From an uncultured Prevotella sp. (GTDB taxonomy: Bacteria > Bacteroidota > Bacteroidia > Bacteroidales > Bacteroidaceae): a stretch of 7,788 bases of DNA. The DNA lies in the NCBI GenBank assembly GCA_934203355.1, contig CAKPZC010000079.1, positions 1-7,788 of the forward strand, given 5' to 3'. The position numbers were made by a program, and so were the translations under genes. Under the pieces are notes generated by a model. That model ran no database searches. It was not told the DNA's origin and saw only the letters and a program-made list of their open reading frames with translations. Numbering within the stretch: the stretch's first letter is position 1; every line of letters starts with the position of its first letter. This document shows, in pieces, positions 4,283 to 7,788 of this stretch.

Positions 4283-5296
4283 TCACTTGTAGTCAACAAG
4301 GGCTTTTACAACCTCGTTGACAATTGAAGTCTTTGTTTTTCGTTCTTTTTCTGTCCTGATATTTGGCATAGGTTTGCCATTTTTATCAAGGAATCGATTT
4401 GACACAACATCCCATTTAGACGTGCCTTCTGGCCATGTGGTAATAGTAGGATCGGTATCAGAGCAAAGTCCTTTAATAATCCATGTAAGTACGGGATTGT
4501 CACCTAACCATTGTATTGTGGTTCTGCATGAACGACCACGGAATAATGATTCCATTGTTTTAATGTCGACCGTATCATTTATTAGCTTGTGTTGTTTCAA
4601 TTTGTTGGTAAACTCTTGAATGGCTATTGCAAAATACTCTTCGTTATCGTACAAGAAACTACAGTCTGTACGACACTTTTTGAAGTTCCTTGATTCTTCA
4701 TTATATTTTTCAGAGCGTTTAATATCAAATTCTTTATCAGGAAATTTGTTAAAGTTTGCCGTGTAAAATAATGAAACGTCGTAACAACCAGCAGTACCGA
4801 TAACATAAGCATATCTGTCTTGTAATTCAAGCCAGCAGCGTGCTAACTCCGCAATTATATAGTGCATGTAAACAACAAGCTCTATAGCAGACTTTGAAAA
4901 ATCCGATACTACAGGGCTGCCAGATGTGATATTTTTCCATGCCAAGCCACTATTGTCCAAAAAATCGAGTTGTCTGTTTGCTTCGTTAGCCAAGGTCAAA
5001 ACCGATTCACGAGTCTTCTTCAAGATGAACTTTGTTAGTTCTTCACTACAATCAGACTCCAACAACTTCGTGGCAGCATTGATATGACGATTTATTTCGC
5101 TTTCGATAACATACCTATAGTAACGTAGTTTACCAGTAAACAGCACAGACATTTTAGAAGCAAGCACATACAACGCATCCGTTTCCAATTCGATATGCGG
5201 TAAATGACTTGCTTCCTTTAAGTACTCGCTGTCTGTTGTACAAATATCCTTAAACGAAATCAGGTCGTGTACTTTCTTTAAATCAAAATTATACAT
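4283..5296 (-). CDS. Unknown protein encoded beside the Argonaute, candidate effector or regulator (337 aa)
   Basis: I do not recognise a characterised family. The start is well fixed: an in-frame TGA lies two codons before the ATG at 5296. The first 230 residues look mostly helical, with a hydrophobic helix at about 137-151 (A-I-E-L-V-V-Y-M-H-Y-I-I) that is too short and interrupted for a confident membrane segment. Cysteines are scattered (19, 83, 154, 171, 208, 212, 257, 278). The C-terminal third reads L-F-R-G (251-254), I-Q-W-L-G (261-265), L-T-W-I-I-K-G-L (270-277), then R-F-L-D-K-N-G-K and I-R-T-E-K-E-R-K-T-K. This order resembles, from memory, the C-terminal winged-helix-like part of the Bacteroidetes excision regulator RteC. 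No SIR2, TIR, PD-(D/E)xK, HNH or phospholipase motif is seen. It follows the Argonaute by 12 bases in one operon, so a joint function is likely. It could be an abortive-infection effector, a nucleic-acid-binding subunit or a regulator. Confidence 0.75.
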   Translation of the reverse strand: MYNFDLKKVHDLISFKDICTTDSEYLKEASHLPHIELETDALYVLASKMSVLFTGKLRYYRYVIESEINRHINAATKLLESDCSEELTKFILKKTRESVLTLANEANRQLDFLDNSGLAWKNITSGSPVVSDFSKSAIELVVYMHYIIAELARCWLELQDRYAYVIGTAGCYDVSLFYTANFNKFPDKEFDIKRSEKYNEESRNFKKCRTDCSFLYDNEEYFAIAIQEFTNKLKQHKLINDTVDIKTMESLFRGRSCRTTIQWLGDNPVLTWIIKGLCSDTDPTITTWPEGTSKWDVVSNRFLDKNGKPMPNIRTEKERKTKTSIVNEVVKALVDYK

Positions 5297-5308
5297 AGGT
5301 CATTTAAA

Positions 5309-7612
5309 CTAAAGAAACCATAAACAGTTATTGTCTGTATAAACAGTCTTGTCATTGAAGTGTGGCATGATTTCAGCTATCATCTCAGGATATTTGATCG
5401 TGACAGGTAATCCCTGCTGTTTTACCGATTTCCAATAGATTCTGCTGAATTGATATACCTGATCAATCAATTGTTGTACGACTGGCGTTTCTATTTTGTC
5501 GTTCCGGTTTGGACAGGCAATTGTCAATTTTATCGGGAACGGGAATCCGTCCATATTGCTGAAACGCTCATTTTCGTATCGCGTATTGTTGCAGAGCAGA
5601 TAGCGGTGCCCTTCTTTAGATGGTCCAAGGTTAACCCATTTCCCACTATAAGGCATTAGACTCTTAACAACTTCATTTTGACGGGTTTGATAATTGTATG
5701 ATGTGTATGTGCTTTCTTCATCAAAAAGTACAATATCCTCAGATTCTGTTTTATTGATAGTCACAATAAAAACAGGTACATTAAGGTTGAGACTCTTGAG
5801 CATATCTTCAACTTTCTTGAACTCACGCTTGCGACTTATCTTCTTGTAATAGTGTATGATGATGCGCTCTGGCTGACTATTTACAGCAGAGTAACGTATA
5901 ATTGCCATCTTAATAGCGCCAACCAACTCATCAAGTTCTGATTTTTGGAAGTAGCTATAATCGTTGAAAACCCCGGTGTTGTCAAATGAGAATGCCGCGC
6001 CAATATATTGTTGATTATCGCTGCGGAAAGCTCCAATACCAATTATAAGTTCTTTTTTTTCTATTTCGTCAAGGAGCCATGGAGAACCTCCTAATTTCGC
6101 ACAAATAGCAACACCCATGTTTTGGAGAGTGTAGATAAAATCTTTTCTATTCTTCTTAACGTCTCGTTCCAGCTGACCTCTCATTCTGTTTGAGTCAATG
6201 CATTGAGTCGGGATATTATGCTTCAAAAACATTTCCTTGATCTTGTAGTAGCATTCTTTAGACTCTTTGGAACTTGCATATTTGTGAATAGGAGAAACGT
6301 ATATGCCAACGTATTTAATCTTAGGATTGAGATTACGATATTCTTTGCCATAGAGTGCCTCCTCTATTTCTCTGGTAGGATTAAGCATATCCTTAAACTC
6401 TATATGAAGTACTTTATCAGCATAAGAAACGTTCGTTCCTATATACATTTCAAGTTTCTTTCGCTCGTCGTTGTTTCCAGAACAATAGTTGCCGTTTCTG
6501 AAATATCCAAGCAAATGCGATGCGTATTTCTTATCGCTCGTGTGATATATAGCGATAAGTTGTATGTCTGTGTATGGACATTTGATGCGAGGACCTGAAT
6601 TTACTCCATATTGTTGACGTACATTCCTTACATCGTTGCCGTTACTATCTTTACCAAATATAAGCATACGCTTTGAACTACTTGTTTCTCCAACTTGTAA
6701 AGGATTGACCTTTGTAAACTCATAAGCAAGATTAGGAAAAATCCTTTCTATATCCTTAGTGTTAAGGAATTTCTTTCTGAAATTCTCAATCTTTTCCAAG
6801 TATTTTATATACTTACTTTCGAATGTTCGTGTTTCTTCATGTTTGTCCAAGCCAAAGAAACGTTTCAGTTCACCACTCATAATTGGCCGAGTTGTCTCTG
6901 GAGGACAATACTTATTATGCGATTGTAGATAATCGTATCTATCGATTCTGCGCACAACATATTCTGTACCGTCAGAACCTTTACGAACTTCCCGTGTCAT
7001 AACTTTGTTAATCATGCTTGGTGTTATACCAGACCTGCTTGTGAACGGATCATTTGCCTCATCGTAAAGTAAGCGTGCTATAGGTACGTTTAACATAAGT
7101 GCAGGGCGGTCGTTAGCTACCAAAAGATACGGAGAATTATTGAAATGGTCATATTTCACTCTAATTGTGAATCTGTCCATCTCCATTAACTCGTATTGTT
7201 TATTGTCGTGATTTATATGCTTTTTGTCCCCGTTTGTGAGTAACCATACCTGTATGTCGTCTGTTATCCCAGACTTGGTAACAACCATATCGTCATAATA
7301 TCTGAAGTATCTTTCTAAGAGTCTGTTGTAATAGCGCTTTACAAAATATTTATTCTGAGGTTCGTTAAAGTCTATGGCTATTACTTCAAATCCTTCAGTT
7401 GGTGATGAGAATGATGTGTAGATTGTTGGAGTACCAGTGCTTGCAAACTGGCTGGTGAATGAGTTTGATTGTTTTACCTCTTTTGGAATAAGCAAAGGTG
7501 ATTTGAGCCGAGTGCTTTTGCGCTCAGCATCATCTTTATCTGAAAAGTATAACTTAACAGGTTCCTTTGGGTATTCAAAAGTGAGGGTATTTAGGAATAA
7601 TTTTTCGTTCAT
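5309..7612 (-). CDS. Long prokaryotic Argonaute with a degenerate (probably inactive) PIWI domain (767 aa)
   Basis: The C-terminal half is a clear pAgo MID-PIWI. The MID domain is at about 430-515, with a Y-Y-K-I-K (455-459) helix and I-P-T-Q470, which fit a 5'-phosphate guide pocket. The hallmark A-K-L-G-G-S-P-W follows at 505-512. PIWI landmarks after that are L-I-I-G-I-G (522-527), Y-I-G-A-A (536-540), R-I-I-I-H (583-587), L-L-C-N-N-T-R-Y (672-679), F-P-F-P-I-K (690-695), Y-W-K-S-V (726-730), L-P-V-T-I-K-Y-P (735-742) and the hydrophobic end L-W-F-L, typical of pAgo. Aligned by eye, the DEDX tetrad is broken. The first Asp is Gly527, the third falls at Tyr588 or a nearby Lys, and the last position is Glu743; only a glutamate (559 or 562) remains. 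Such proteins bind guide and target but do not cut. The N-terminal half is divergent and no PAZ domain is recognisable. The length fits long pAgo (about 650-800). An in-frame TGA directly precedes the ATG, fixing the start. Confidence 0.93.
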   Translation of the reverse strand: MNEKLFLNTLTFEYPKEPVKLYFSDKDDAERKSTRLKSPLLIPKEVKQSNSFTSQFASTGTPTIYTSFSSPTEGFEVIAIDFNEPQNKYFVKRYYNRLLERYFRYYDDMVVTKSGITDDIQVWLLTNGDKKHINHDNKQYELMEMDRFTIRVKYDHFNNSPYLLVANDRPALMLNVPIARLLYDEANDPFTSRSGITPSMINKVMTREVRKGSDGTEYVVRRIDRYDYLQSHNKYCPPETTRPIMSGELKRFFGLDKHEETRTFESKYIKYLEKIENFRKKFLNTKDIERIFPNLAYEFTKVNPLQVGETSSSKRMLIFGKDSNGNDVRNVRQQYGVNSGPRIKCPYTDIQLIAIYHTSDKKYASHLLGYFRNGNYCSGNNDERKKLEMYIGTNVSYADKVLHIEFKDMLNPTREIEEALYGKEYRNLNPKIKYVGIYVSPIHKYASSKESKECYYKIKEMFLKHNIPTQCIDSNRMRGQLERDVKKNRKDFIYTLQNMGVAICAKLGGSPWLLDEIEKKELIIGIGAFRSDNQQYIGAAFSFDNTGVFNDYSYFQKSELDELVGAIKMAIIRYSAVNSQPERIIIHYYKKISRKREFKKVEDMLKSLNLNVPVFIVTINKTESEDIVLFDEESTYTSYNYQTRQNEVVKSLMPYSGKWVNLGPSKEGHRYLLCNNTRYENERFSNMDGFPFPIKLTIACPNRNDKIETPVVQQLIDQVYQFSRIYWKSVKQQGLPVTIKYPEMIAEIMPHFNDKTVYTDNNCLWFL

Positions 7613-7636
7613 TCAAAAGGATTTTAAAGACAACAT

Positions 7637-7653
7637 AATTGCTTAAAGCAATT
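7637..7653. promoter_or_regulatory. Palindrome in the Argonaute leader
   Basis: AATTGCTT and AAGCAATT are perfect 8-bp arms around a single A, 25 bases upstream of the Argonaute start codon. As DNA it is a plausible dimeric operator. As RNA it would give a 6-bp stem with a 5-base loop near the ribosome-binding region. Confidence 0.5.
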
Positions 7654-7696
7654 TTGATATTTATTTTTTGTATGTCACAATATAGCTCATATTAAG

Positions 7697-7722
7697 CACA
7701 TATGTGTTACACTACAAATTTA
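7697..7722 (-). promoter_or_regulatory. Candidate Argonaute operon promoter with a palindrome at the likely transcription start
   Basis: On the minus strand TAAATTTG (7722-7715) matches the Bacteroidetes -7 consensus TAnnTTTG. I see no convincing -33 TTTG at the usual spacing, so the promoter may be weak or activator-dependent. Just downstream, where transcription would begin, is the perfect palindrome CACATATGTG (7697-7706), a possible operator. The predicted leader is about 95 bases. Confidence 0.45.
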
Positions 7723-7788
7723 GATAAAATTTCCGAATTATAAGCCAGTTGGGATAAAAAACAGAAATGAATATCTCCGAGTGCTCGC
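7723..7788. other. Right edge, no supported gene
   Basis: This stretch is AT-rich upstream sequence of the Argonaute operon. An ATG on the plus strand at 7767 opens only seven codons before the window ends, too few to support a gene. The small inverted repeat CGAG-TG-CTCG (7778-7787) may be part of something beyond the edge. Confidence 0.3.

Noticed and set aside
6203..6598. A 131-codon plus-strand frame within the Argonaute gene
   Set aside because: It is antisense to the pAgo MID and preceding region, where the minus-strand protein has clear family motifs.
5309..7612. Could the long protein be a short pAgo or a PIWI-RE protein?
   Set aside because: At 767 residues with several hundred residues before MID it is too long for a short pAgo, and the K-L-G-G-x-P-W and N-N-T-R-Y landmarks fit ordinary pAgo rather than PIWI-RE.
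7767..7788. Plus-strand ATG at 7767 as a divergent gene
   Set aside because: Only seven codons are visible and no TAnnTTTG element was found on the plus strand upstream of it.

Overview
The window looks like a Bacteroidales chromosome, probably Prevotella or a close relative. This is inferred from the gene families: a smalltalk-like small protein, a DUF4248-like protein, a CHC2/TOPRIM primase beside a DUF3987-type ATPase, and a TAnnTTTG-type promoter. All supported genes are on the minus strand, so transcription runs from right to left.

Right half (about 4170-7788): a two-gene operon of low-GC DNA. The first gene (5309-7612) encodes a 767-residue long prokaryotic Argonaute with recognisable MID and PIWI domains. 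The PIWI catalytic residues appear to be lost. Twelve bases downstream is a 337-residue protein of unknown function (4283-5296). A strong intrinsic terminator at 4170-4213 closes the operon. A candidate TAnnTTTG promoter element and two short palindromes lie upstream of the Argonaute gene. A nuclease-dead Argonaute with a dedicated partner fits the logic of guide-directed immunity in which the partner is the effector or its regulator. This partner does not match the SIR2, TIR, nuclease or membrane effectors I know, so this pair is the best candidate for an undescribed system.

Left half (1-4057): a GC-richer Bacteroidales cassette. In transcription order it holds a conserved hypothetical protein (3566-4057), a DUF3987-like P-loop ATPase (2015-3322), a CHC2-TOPRIM primase (1040-1969), a DUF4248-like protein (825-1043), a 34-residue smalltalk-like protein (325-429) and the first 29 codons of an unrecognised protein at the left edge (1-89). 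The primase and ATPase suggest a replication module of a mobile or formerly mobile element.

The gaps in the left half are unusual. Three of them are filled by tandem 7-base repeats. In each, units of GAR type (read on the plus strand) lie on the left and units of YTC type on the right, so each gap is an inverted pair. The right-hand array abuts, or even encodes, the stop codon of the next gene. Several arrays carry small purine-triloop hairpins at their centre. A fourth gap (3323-3565) holds a separate 33-bp near-perfect inverted repeat built from 9-bp iterations around an AT-rich core. These repeats were not seen in the Argonaute operon.
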